In this document: piece by piece, positions 47,225 through 57,643 of the stretch
How the letters are laid out: each line of letters opens with the position of its first letter
Numbering within the stretch: the stretch's first letter is position 1
Source of the DNA: Pseudofabraea citricarpa
Taxonomy: Eukaryota > Ascomycota > Leotiomycetes > Helotiales > Dermateaceae
Assembly: GCA_029641185.1 (NCBI GenBank)
Contig: JAPWGK010000005.1
Span: 124,001-188,000, forward strand
Direction of reading: 5' to 3'
DNA length: 64,000 bases
Position numbers and translations under genes: made by a program
The notes under the pieces: model-generated
What the model was told of the DNA's origin: nothing
Databases searched by the model: none
What the model saw: only the letters and a program-made list of their open reading frames with translations

Positions 47225-49324
47225 TTAGTGGATTGCAAAAGTAGTTTGTTCATATCGTCCTTTGTCTAGTCCGTGGAGAGCTTCTCCGTTCATGAAGCCA
47301 TCGATATAAGCTTCTCCAACCAAGATAAAATGATCTTCTTCCTTTCTCAGAACAACAGGGAACTTGCACCCATAGAGTACACAAATAATATCTCCCTCCT
47401 CAGCAGTCCACGGGGCCAACCCGACTGTACCCGAATTCGAGACCACAAATCGCCTTTGATTCATCATTAGGCTGGCCGAGAGAATGGTAGCAAGTTGAAA
47501 CTTCTCATAATCCTCTTCTGAACGCACAACAATGGTATCCGCTGAGTTGTCTAATGGTAGCGGTTCCATATAACGATTGGTTTGTTCCGAGAGAGAAGAG
47601 TTGTAAAGAGCCATTATCGCATTTAACTTATCATTATAAGTGTCGGGGTCATCCTCCTTCCAATTTCCACATGAAATAATCCGGCAGAATGCGGCTTGCG
47701 CATGAAGTGAGTCACCCTGATGTGCAACGAAGATGTTCCACCACTGGCGAAATGTCTTCAGCCCAGTTTTTGCCTCGCTCTGTGCACCTGGTCTTTTGAA
47801 AGCCCAGCCTGCTATTTGGATAGTATCGAGAATAATTCCCGTGGCCTGTAGAACATATCCATTACCGTGGAAACTCGCACTGGCGACACTGTCCCCGGCT
47901 GCTGCGAAGTCATCTTGGCGATGATGCAGACCTATGACTGTATGCTCCGGGCGAGTCGACGGGTGTGCTGATGGGCGACGTGCCCTAAACCCCCAGAACT
48001 TCGGCGTTAGTATTGTTGGTTGAAAAAGGTCTGAAGAAATTGCACTTGGATGCTTTACATACCAGTCTGGAGCCCACGAAGGCAAGTTAAATTGGCCGAG
48101 ATCATGTTGCTTTACACAGATTACATCAAGCTTTTGGGAGGTCTTGATGATGTGTCTCGCAGTATGTGAATATATCTCGCGGACAGATAGTGAATAGTCG
48201 ATGGGTCCAAACTCGTTCCTGTTGCTTGAGATGCCAACCAATGCGTACACTTTATCTTTGGGGTCGGTTGACTTCTTGCTTTTGTGTGACAGGAGAAGTT
48301 CTAGAAGGGGAGGCGCATGAGTCTCGCTAGGTGAGAACCTCGATAGTTGTAAACCTCGAGGACCTCCCGAGAACAAAGTTCGAGTAAACGATGGCGAATC
48401 GTAGTATAGTCTCTGGAGGTGGGCTTCTTCAGTTTTGAGGACATCGCAGACCCGGTCAAGGGCCGGCCACGGTATAACATGATGCCCGCAGTAGACCATT
48501 GCATGCTGTGCAGAGTGAACTTCCTGGATAACCCAAATCCGCCACCAATATTGACGTCTGAATAGGACCACAAGAGCTCTGATATCGTCAGCTCTTGTTG
48601 GGTCCTGCACAAGACTCCTAACCTCTTCCTCCGACGAACAATCGTGCAAGTCGTGAGCAAAGGCAATGGCTGCCCCAGAATCATTGTTCTGCAAGCCAAG
48701 CCATACGCTGACTGTTTTGGCATGCTGATAGATTTTCCTCATTTTCCCTGTCTGCACTCCCCGCTCGGCGACATTCTCCTGGTTGATACAGATGGCATCA
48801 ACCCAAAGGATGACTTCAGGCGCGCCTTCTTTCGGCCTTAACCTCTGCAATGCATGTCTTAAATTTGCCGTAGCCATCAGGAATGACCCGTCGACAAAGA
48901 TGGGCCGCGCGCCATTCAGATCGCCCCATGTGTATGAGAGCGCTTGGTATGGTGGAGCTTCTGCGAGAGAGGTGTGGAAAACTTTGCAGCGAATTGTATC
49001 TGTTGCGTAGGCTGCTGGAAGCAGTCTCAGCAGACGGATTTCACCTTTGCTTGCATCCAGCGAGCGGTACTGATATGTGGGAGCCAGCTCTTTCTTTTCT
49101 GGCAGCGAGCCATGTCTTCTGCTGATGTTGTTGTTGTCGTCGTCCTGTTTCCTCATCATGGCGTGCTGGTAGTGTGATCTGAGCCTCTGGAGGATGCCGG
49201 AACAAGCTGGGTAGCGTCTGTGGACCAATCTCCTCGCCCACCGACCTTGCCATTGTAACATGCTCCGAACTAGAGCACCGCTTGATCCTGAATTATCATT
49301 ATAGGAGTTTGGGGAAAGGGCCAA
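47225..49324 (-). CDS. HET-domain protein (heterokaryon incompatibility family)
   Basis: A single uninterrupted exon of 699 aa. The HET domain spans about residues 115-275: YQALSYTWGD, then VILWVDAICINQENVAERGV, QTGKMRKIYQHAKTVSVWLG and WWRIWVIQEV, the four classical blocks. HET proteins trigger cell death on non-self recognition in filamentous fungi, but most family members are untested. The C-terminal part has the usual DPKDKVYALVGISSN and LPSWAPDW signatures of large HET proteins. The start is the first Met; the N-terminal 80 residues are basic and Asn-rich and poorly conserved in such proteins. A CACGTG lies 36 bp upstream of the ATG. No partner gene of a known two-component incompatibility pair is adjacent. 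Confidence 0.93.
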   Translation of the reverse strand: MALSPNSYNDNSGSSGALVRSMLQWQGRWARRLVHRRYPACSGILQRLRSHYQHAMMRKQDDDNNNISRRHGSLPEKKELAPTYQYRSLDASKGEIRLLRLLPAAYATDTIRCKVFHTSLAEAPPYQALSYTWGDLNGARPIFVDGSFLMATANLRHALQRLRPKEGAPEVILWVDAICINQENVAERGVQTGKMRKIYQHAKTVSVWLGLQNNDSGAAIAFAHDLHDCSSEEEVRSLVQDPTRADDIRALVVLFRRQYWWRIWVIQEVHSAQHAMVYCGHHVIPWPALDRVCDVLKTEEAHLQRLYYDSPSFTRTLFSGGPRGLQLSRFSPSETHAPPLLELLLSHKSKKSTDPKDKVYALVGISSNRNEFGPIDYSLSVREIYSHTARHIIKTSQKLDVICVKQHDLGQFNLPSWAPDWYVKHPSAISSDLFQPTILTPKFWGFRARRPSAHPSTRPEHTVIGLHHRQDDFAAAGDSVASASFHGNGYVLQATGIILDTIQIAGWAFKRPGAQSEAKTGLKTFRQWWNIFVAHQGDSLHAQAAFCRIISCGNWKEDDPDTYNDKLNAIMALYNSSLSEQTNRYMEPLPLDNSADTIVVRSEEDYEKFQLATILSASLMMNQRRFVVSNSGTVGLAPWTAEEGDIICVLYGCKFPVVLRKEEDHFILVGEAYIDGFMNGEALHGLDKGRYEQTTFAIH

Positions 49325-49648
49325 AGGACCAAAGGTTCAACTGTTCAAGAGAGCATTGTCACGTGGATGCACGGTTGGAGTGGCAGTGGAGTTATTAGGG
49401 GTGGAATGGGCGGTTACTGTAACGCTCAACCTTCTACCTTCCCCGAATCCTGTGCTCTTCAGCAATAGTAGTATACAAGAATAATCATATGTGTTGCACT
49501 AAGCGCTGCACTAATTGCCTGGGTATGTTTCTCCACTCTCATTCTCACTCTCACTCTCAATAGCGATATGCTCTTTGACCATCTCACGGGATCGGAAGGT
49601 CGGTTTCTTTGGGAGAACCATGTTTTATTCCTGTACTCAAAAGGCATT
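49325..49648. other. intergenic region HET gene / F-box-like gene
   Basis: About 320 bp between the HET gene start and the stop of the next minus-strand gene. It contains CACGTG at 49360-49365 and a short TCTCACTCTCATTCTC repeat near 49530-49560. No gene seen. Confidence 0.5.
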
Positions 49649-50934
49649 TTATTCCAAGTGAACCCCCATGTCAGACAGCTTGTATCTATCAATCACTGTA
49701 TCATCAAAGTCTTTTGCCAAAACGTAGCTCGCCAAGCGAAGTGAACAGTGCTGGCCCTCGTCGTAGCGCCCAAGCAAACTCAACGGCAGCAAGAGTCTCT
49801 TCAGAGGCTCCAGACTGACTCTCTCAAAATGCACGTCGGTCTCTTCTTCCATTTCCAAGTTCTGGGGGTCTTCCACAATAAGCAACTTCAGTTCGAAGGA
49901 GGACTGGACTTGGATCTCCTCGAACGCGCGAACCCACCACTGCTTTTCTGGCTCTCGGAACACGCCTACGAGCTGCTTCACCGATATCTTTAGCCATAAC
50001 GTCACGCTTTGGAGGCATGACATGTGCTTCTTGATGAAAGCGCACTTTCGCTTCCACTCCTGCTTATACTTCCAGCGCCGAAAGTGATGATCGCGTGGTT
50101 CGAGGTCGAGGGAGATGTGCTGGATAGAGGCAAGTTGGTAGGCGTGCCACTGCTTAAGTTGTGGGAGAGGCGACTGTAAAACAGCTTGTTAGCACACCAT
50201 CTACCACTTGAGGCACAACTAACCCAGACAGTGCTGTAGCAGCTTCTGGTAGGAGCCAGCTGTTCTTCAAATCCAAGGTCAACCACGGTATTCCTCCAGA
50301 ACCAACCCGTAAACACCTCGAACAAAGTTTGATGTTCTCCATCGTAAGTACTTTGGTACCATGGAGAGCTCGGAGTACCCTGGATTTGCCGAAGCATATT
50401 GGCAAATCTCCCAACTGCATTGTACTCATAGAGTCGAGAGTAGAACTGATCATATTTGCTATCAAAGTCAGCGAGCCTGCCCAAAATCCCGCCAATCTCT
50501 TCATAGAACCCAATCAGGTCAAACAGGTCGCCTTTGTGCCGTGTTGCGCCGTGATCAGCCCCGATTGGCAACAGACGCCGTGCAAACATTATTGTGTTTC
50601 CAATCACTGGTGTACGATAGACAAAGTCGTCAGTTCCGATAGGGAGGAGATAGTTGAATATCGTGTGGTTGACCTCCGAAGGCAATGATTTTGACTGCCA
50701 ACATCTCAAAAACGATGACAATTCTGTGTTACCCTGGTTGCTGGATAGTGACGAACAGCTGAAGAATTCCGACGCGCTTGGGACTCCTAGCTCAGCTTCC
50801 AAAGCGAAAGATGCGGATGGGAGAGGATGTATGCCGTACTGAAAATCCATGTTGTAAAGAGATGTGGTTGCTAGTAATAACGCTGCAGTTGAGGAAAATT
50901 TGCTAGGTAGAACGCATCTTGAGGGGGGAGCCAC
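49649..50934 (-). CDS. hypothetical protein, F-box/DUF7730-like
   Basis: Two exons, 50224-50934 and 49649-50173, encode 411 aa from the first Met; a Met 28 residues in (MDFQYGIHPLP, 50850) is an equally good start. I see no catalytic motif. LPSEVNHTIFNYLLPIGTDD (about residues 84-103) resembles the leader of fungal DUF7730/F-box-like proteins, which begin LPxEIRxxIYxYLL. The second exon carries HISLDLEPRDHHFRRWKYKQ and LQSVTLWLK, again like that family, and a tail with EPLKRLLLPLSLL. Exons join at a TGG codon with a GTTAGT donor and phase 0. Function is unknown; such proteins are abundant in accessory regions of filamentous ascomycetes. Confidence 0.65.
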
Positions 50935-51439
50935 GGTAGATTAGGCGACCTAAGTTTGCTTGCTATGTGGTGATGCTCCTGCTCACAACTCACAACTCAC
51001 AACTCACGACTGAAACATGTTTTAAATGGGTACTTCAGCAAACAAAGCACTTTAATATTTTCATTATCATGCTTTCTAATCACTAATCATCCCGTGCTAA
51101 TTAACTGCTTTTCAATGTTTAAAAATTATCACATTCGCCTTTGAACGGCTACATGCATTTGAACAACAACACATTTTGATTATTATGTGTTTCCCAATAT
51201 TCACATGCTTTTCAATTAATTACTTAACCTTCAATCAATCCTTCTCGGCCCAATAGACTTCAAGTCATCATTTGAATTTTGAGACTCTTGCATGCTACTT
51301 ACTGTATGTTTAATCGGGCTACATTGTTGACTGCTACATATTTAATTATCTCACAAAAACACTTGACGTCACCTTGTCAAAAAGGATGCCTACAACTCAA
51401 AATCAATTAATTTCAACTAAAATCTTTTTATATGACAGC
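50935..51439. other. AT-rich intergenic region with short tandem repeat
   Basis: About 500 bp. A heptamer ACAACTC is repeated about four times at 50982-51008. From 51030 the sequence is AT-rich without a recognisable gene. Confidence 0.5.
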
Positions 51440-53348
51440 CTAAAGAGACTCTCTTTCCTCTTCTCGATTCCTGACACTTTCTTTGAATTCTTCTACGATG
51501 CCACTGTAGTCCTTCGCAAAATAACCCTCAGTCCATTCTGCCCACCAGCCTTTCAACCCCCCTAACCACTGTCCCTCCCTCTTCATCGCTTTCCTATCAG
51601 CCCTCATACCCATATCGCTCATAAGCTGATCAAAGAACTCCGCCGTCTCAAAAACACTTATTCGCAATGGGTACCATCCAAGATAGCGCTTCTTGCGGAA
51701 TGCCTCAATGTGCGCTATGTCTTTGTGCATCTCCTCTTTCGTTTGGAGGGTTCTAGAGATGGGGTTGGGAAGTAATGACTCAAGGTATGCGACTCCCCAT
51801 AACGAGGAAAGCTCGGCGTTGGTTTGGGCACGTCCTGTAATAGTACTTCCCAGAAAAATCAAGCTGTTATCATCCCGGGCAGCAAGATTGGGTGGTACGA
51901 TGGAACGAAAGAGGCGAAATGGTGTTAGTGACCCCCGAGCATGGGAGAATTGATTTGGCGGTTTGGCGAGAATAGGATATAGGTCAAGCACTTGCTGTTC
52001 AGCCTCCATGTCAATAGCCATCCAATGCTTTTCTGTTTCTATGGGTAAAGTACTGCATGATGAAGGCATTCCTAGTTCATGTGATAGAGCAGGGTTGAAG
52101 AGGTTAGAAGTCCCAAGTTCCCAGCCTGTGCAAAAAACCATGGCATCGCTTTGGAGACTCTGGCCACTTGATAACATAAGAGAATGGCCCTTCGCCGAGA
52201 CGATATGATCCCTTTCTACACGAATGAGTTTTTCTTCGCTGACAAGCCTGAAGGTCTCGATGTCCCGATCGTGAACTGTGGTCCCTCCCGGCAAGAACCA
52301 GAACATGCTTGAGAACACAGTTAACTCTCGTTTTCTAACATGGGTCGAGAGGTTTACACATACCTGTCTAGAGCCGGTTCCAGTTTCTTCGCGTTCTCAC
52401 TCTTCTCATAACGATCACCCTTGAGCATTTTCGAGAACCCAGTCCAGAATTTGTCTATTATCCAAGTCCCAAGCCAAAATCTGCCACTGTAAAAAAATCG
52501 ATTAATCCATCCATGCGATCCATATACACTCGGGGCAAAGAGTGAAATGAGTCGTTTTGTAGAATTCATAGCGGGATTAGAACCTTTTGCATCTCGAGCA
52601 GGTATCATCCATGTGGTGCCTCCCCCTTCCTTCTTCACAAGCCAGTTTACAGACTTCCCAGCTTGGGCACAGAGACCAACGACTTCCAAAGCAGATTTAT
52701 GCCCTCCTACCACCGTCACGGTTGTGATATCTTCAGCGAGAAGTTCTTGATATCGCTCTCCAATGGATTTGGCGTGCATCGAAAGACCACTGTATGCTGA
52801 CATGTCGAGGTCTGGAAATCGAGGCTTGGAACACATACCCGTCGCGACAATAAGTTTGTCACAAGTAAGAAATTCTGGTTCAGAGGTCGAACAGCCTGCA
52901 GGATGCACTTGAACCACCCATCGCTGCCCTGACCTGGTGATGTTGGTTGCTTGGGTGTTCAGTCTACAACGCTTAACGAGACCAAACTTCTTCGCATATT
53001 TTAGCTATTTGATGTTAGAAAATGGGAAGTGCTTGCTAGGGCATACCAGTCCCCTACAATGTAACGATTCATTTGATAGCCGGTGATGTCGCTCCACTTC
53101 TCGATGCCGAGTTCTTCACACATATCCAGGTCTGAAAATTCAGCCATGGGTGCCGGCACCTCATAGAGCAAGCCTGGGTAGATTCTTGCTTCTGACCAGA
53201 CGCCTCCAATGGCTGACTCGCAGTCAACAATGGTGATATCGATGTCTGGTCTCAGCTGCAGGTATGTTTTTGCTGCTGCTAGCCCATGGAAGCCAGCTCC
53301 TAAAACAATCACCTGCGTCTGAGGCCTCGGAACAGCGATGGAACCCAT
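51440..53348 (-). CDS. flavin-containing monooxygenase
   Basis: Exons 53058-53348, 52364-53004 and 51440-52307 encode 599 aa. The N-terminus has the FAD-binding Rossmann motif VIVLGAGFHGLAAAK (about residues 13-27) and the acidic end of strand 2 (IVDCESAIGGVW). DKLIVATGMCSKPRFP marks the return to the FAD fold. A second nucleotide motif, VVGGHKSALEV (about 211-221), is the NADPH-binding site, with GGxKS as in many fungal FMO-like enzymes. The protein probably oxygenates a soft nucleophile or ketone; substrate unknown. The C-terminal part (GWYPLRISVFETAEFFDQ) is helical and Trp-rich. Similar enzymes occur in secondary metabolism and detoxification, but no cluster is evident here. Confidence 0.88.
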
Positions 53349-54695
53349 TCTTTCTACGAGTTTGACGTAGTGATGATGATCCAGAACACTGATTGATAGC
53401 CGTCTTCGGTCAATCGGACAACTTGTAGCAATGAGATGTTCAGGTGGCGGACGACGGACGACGCTTCTCGACCAGGGAACCGCCCATACTTATGTCGAGG
53501 TTCCTACCACGGTACATAGTACATGGGCATCTGATACACAATGTTGATTAGCCGTCATGTTTCGGCCGATTCAGCTTCGTCCGGTTCGGTTCCGTCGTAT
53601 CTGATGTATCGCCCTATCACGAAAAGCCGGCCTTGTTTGTTTGTTGTTGGATGTGGATGAATGGCGCAATTAATACAGTAGCGTCAAGGAAGGGGATTCC
53701 CAGGAACTCGGGACTCGAGATCTTCCTCTGTGGGGAAGGCGAGGACAGGGGGGATGATACTGTAGGGAGGGATAGGAGGGTTAGGGGGGTTGGGGGTTTA
53801 GGGGGTTTAGGGGAGGGATGATCCGGCTTCCGGGGCTCATGGTCACTGATTGGCACTAGAAAGCAGGGGATAGGCACTGTAGTGCAGGGTAGATGCCCCC
53901 AACAGCCCCCCCCCAAACCCCTCCAAACCCCTCAGTGATCAGAGACAAGCAGCTGTCAAGTTAAAAGTGAGAAGCTTAAGACAGAACCCGGCCAGCTGGT
54001 ATTGTAGTGTAGGTAGGTAGTTACAGTAGTGTAGGTACCTAGTGAGTGTACTGTACTGTACGTACTCACTCTTCTTCTTCGTCTTCTTCTTCACTAAGCC
54101 ACACTCCCAAATCCCCCCAACTCTCCACCAAACACCAACCACCACCACACCTCACCACACTACACAACCGTTTCCCTCCACGTGCTACAAAGATGCCAAC
54201 AGGAGCATCCCATTCGCTATTATCCCCACTTGCACAGCATAGTACTGTACTGTACTGCACACCACACCACACCACAATACTGCACAGCCTCTGTCCCTCT
54301 GTCAGCCCTGGAGCATCTTCACATCCAGGCAGCAAGAACTGCTGCTATACGGTCCGCGACGCTTCCTAGCTATTCCAGGGCGAGCGAGCCCCCGATAGAC
54401 AACACGGGAAAAAGACGAGAGGAGCCAAGGCTGCACCTGTCTCCCCTCCACTTTCTTGAGCCGCTCGCATTCATTCCATCTTCCATCTTCCATCCTCTGT
54501 CTTCTGTCTTCTGTCTTCGCTCTGTCGTCGCATCTGGCCGCCTCACATATATCAGGCACAGCTACCCTGATTGACCATCGCTCGACTCAAGTCTCCATCC
54601 AGTGTTCGTTCGCATCAACGATCGTCGGTCTGACAGGGCTGAATTACGTTACGAGAACCCCCCCGCCGGTCGCTCTCCGGCAGCTCCCCGTAGCC
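53349..54695. other. intergenic region with G-rich and C-rich tracts
   Basis: About 1.35 kb between divergent genes. It contains a G-rich telomere-like tract (53764-53818), a C-rich tract (53893-53932), TACTGTA/TACAGTA words (near 53677, 53757, 54020, 54052, 54245), GGTACCTA-like repeats (54011-54066) and CACGTG at 54179-54184. The last 600 bp are C/T/A-rich, probably a long leader of the SH3 gene. Frames here reflect composition. Confidence 0.5.
53764..53818 (+). repeat. G-rich telomere-like tract, potential G-quadruplex
   Basis: Eight runs of three or more G in 55 nt, separated by A, ATA, TTA, TT or TTTA. One exact TTAGGG and two TTTAGGGG units resemble fungal telomere repeats. A C-rich tract follows about 75 bp later on the same strand. 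Confidence 0.8.
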
Positions 54696-57343
54696 ATGGC
54701 CGACGGGTTTGTCGCTCCTGTGAAAAGCATCTCGAAGGCTTTTGAAAATGGTATCAAGTTAGCAAAGAGAGTGATCGCGTCGGCAAACGATGCCTCAGCA
54801 GCCCAAGCTCTCCAAATATCAGAGTCGGCGCAATATCTGCAGAAATCTTTGGAATCGCATGCTCAGGCTGTCAATGATGCATACAGGCAGGGAGTGGCAG
54901 CCTTTGGGGAAACCTTCACCAAGACCTTGACCGAAGACAGTAGGTTAGATTCCAAAGTCCTTATGTGCACTAGAGCTTACGGATAATCTTAGATGCCATA
55001 CAGCAAAGGCTAAGAGAACTCCGCATCGGTCTCATTGAACAGATCAATGACTGCCCCGACTTCGAAGACGAACCAGAAACTTTCGAGCCAGCTCCTTTTG
55101 GCGCAATAGTGAGGCATTCTGAAATATGCCGTTTCGAGTGTGTGGCCATTTTCAGGTCCATACAAGATAAATTGGTTCAGAATGGGCTCCAAGACGTAAG
55201 GATAGATGATAGGGCACAACTGCACAGTATGAGGGAGGCTTCGTTGCCAGCCGAGCCATCGCCTCCGCCGGTACCGCCAAAGCATGTACCTGTTCTTCAA
55301 GTACAAACCACGGAACCCGTGATACCCAGAAGCGCATGGAGTATTGAAATTGGCCCTGGTGTGCAGACCAACCCAATTGCAGATTCCATAATCCGAAGGC
55401 GTCCTCTTTCTGGAGAAGTTTCACCACTCAACACGCCAGTACAGCACCTGATACCGAGAGAAATGGTTGAGAATCGTCTCAGTGCCAACGATGAGTTTCT
55501 TGAGAGGAGAAGGCGGTCACGAGTCCTTTGGCAAGATCAATTTCGACAAGCTACAAGCCCTACACAATCCGCCCCAATTAATGTCTCACCAATCGTGTCA
55601 CCAATTTTGATATCGACAAGCCCAACAGCAAATCTTGCTGAAGGATCGAAGCCGGCTGGAAGCCCCTTGTCGCATGATATGGCTAGAGATCAAAGTCAAG
55701 CTTCTTATGAGACCAGGAGCTCTAGAACAAGCTCACTCCTACATGATATTCCAGAGCGTCCCCGGCATGATAGTACCCAAAGTCAAGAATCCATTTTCGG
55801 ACTACGCTCTTCAGCTCCCCTCAGCCCACCACTGAGCGAACACCGCCAATCTGGACCAGAATGGGGTGTTCTTGCAACTACTTTGCGTGTTCCAGGTTTT
55901 GGAACCGGCGTAGAAGATGGACTAGAAGTCGTGAGCCCTGTAGATCATAGCAATGGACTGATGCTGGCCAACGAGAGTCAGTCTGCCAGCCAGAATACAC
56001 CAGCAACATCGCTGAATTCGGTCGACTGCCCAATGCGACATGATGCATCCTTTTACAAACTTGGCGGATTTTGTGAAGGGGCGAAAACCATTTTAAGAGG
56101 AGATGAGTGGTTTAAGATAACAACAAGACCAGATGTAAGTAACTTAATGTATTAAATATGATGACGCCTGCTAATTCTTCGTTTGTCTAGGGATTATATA
56201 CTACTATACCTTCTGCAAAATGCATCAAATGCTCATTTGAAGTAAACTACAAGAATGTGGTGAAAGATCAGAGACTTGACGGTAAGAAACTATTTTGCAG
56301 AGTACGAAATTAATAGCTAATATACACTAGGGGCTGGCATATATGGAAATGCTGGACTTAGATGGCGGCAGAGATTTATAACGAAATGTCACGTTAAGAC
56401 TAGTGCAATAGACAAACCCTTATATGCCTGCATATTTTGCATCGAGGAACACAGAACCGTCGAAGAGCACGATGCAACAGTTTTCTTTTCTGTGCAGTCT
56501 CTTTTCACTCACCTTGCGAAGCATCCAAGACCGCTTCCCAACGTACGTGGAATCACTGTCATTTATGGATTGCAACCACCAGAAGTGGTTGATTTCGACC
56601 TCCATTACCCATCCAATACCCCCACACCCTCGGAATTCGGTATAGCGCAGATTTCCCCCAAGGTCGCAACACGCCCAGCAGCATACGCAATATCGACACA
56701 CCATCCAAAGACAAAGCACTCGACATCGACAGATCCGGATGGCCAGCCAGCTCTTCATTTTGCTATTGGTGCTCGAATAGTGGGTCTTACTTTTCCGCAT
56801 CGATTCATGGGAGAATGGTGTATCGGTTACCATGACGGTCAGAGAGGTAGCTTCCCGGCATCTAGTATCATGCTGGATACTCCCACGCGAGAAGATGTGC
56901 TCATGAATCCTCAATCGACACTGTCTGCTACAGCTAGATGGGATTTTAAGCCAAAAGATACCAAGGACGGAACGTGGTTAAAATTCTCAAAGGGAGATAG
57001 AATTAGCAACATTGGATATACCTTTCAAGATCAATGGTGCTGGAGTGGACAGACAAGTAAGGGGAAATGGGGCCTGTTTCCGGCAACTTTTGTTGAGGGA
57101 CTCAGAGAAGGCAGTGCAGCTGCTCTGTCGACGAGCCCTAGCTCCATAAGAAGCGGAATAGTGAGCCGTATGACCTTTGGCGGTCCTCTAAGACGATCAT
57201 CAGGTGGTGGCAGAGCTGAGAGATCTGCTAGCATTCGCAGTAATGGAAGTGGAGGGAACCCCAACGATGACCGAAGACGCGTCACACCTGGGTTAGAACT
57301 AGCTACCGGCAGTGGAGGGTTCCCGCCTTTGATGAACAGATGA
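54696..57343 (+). CDS. SH3-domain protein with putative zinc-binding module
   Basis: Four exons (54696-54939, 54993-56134, 56191-56281, 56331-57343) encode 829 aa. The N-terminal 120 residues are helical. A long Ser/Pro-rich linker follows, with PSPPPVPPKH, a possible SH3 ligand. Next is a Cys/His module built from CIKCSFEVNYKNVVKDQ, the Cys in KCHVKTS, CIFCIEEHRTVEEHD and SLFTHLAKH. Then comes a degenerate SH3-like segment (LTFPHRFMGEWCIGYHDGQR) and a canonical SH3: ATARWDFKPKD, ELTFSKGD-like LKFSKGDRISNI, QWCWSGQTSKGKWGLFPATF. A likely cytoskeletal or signalling adaptor of filamentous fungi; role unknown. Start chosen as the Met after the CT-rich leader; the frame is open for 80 codons further upstream. 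Confidence 0.85.
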
Positions 57344-57643
57344 TGAATCATATGAATGGATATGATTAAAGTAAAGAGAAAGCACTAGATGGTATCAACG
57401 ACAAACAGGCGTTTTTGGAGACCTTGATTCTGGGAGCATCGCTTTTGGTGTTTGAGCGTGGGAAAGTGATGTTTTTGTACCATATGCTGGCCGATACCCT
57501 TGCTTTGTACATCTGGATTTATATCACATCTTTCATCTTGCCAATAATAGATTTATGAATATAATTTCAGACACACTCGTACTAATGACTATTGAATAAG
57601 ATTTAAGGATGCTATTATTTACATGAACGCCGGTTCTATGATC
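57344..57643. other. short convergent 3' region
   Basis: 300 bp between the SH3 gene stop and the stop of the MFS gene. Nothing gene-like. Confidence 0.6.

Noticed and set aside
46928..54000. A possible secondary-metabolite cluster around the HET, monooxygenase and MFS genes
   Set aside because: No polyketide synthase, NRPS, terpene or tailoring enzyme set is present; these genes look like unrelated accessory genes.
54456..54695. Upstream in-frame extension of the SH3 protein
   Set aside because: The 80 extra residues arise from a CT-rich leader and look unlike protein; the internal Met MADGFVAP is followed directly by ordered sequence.
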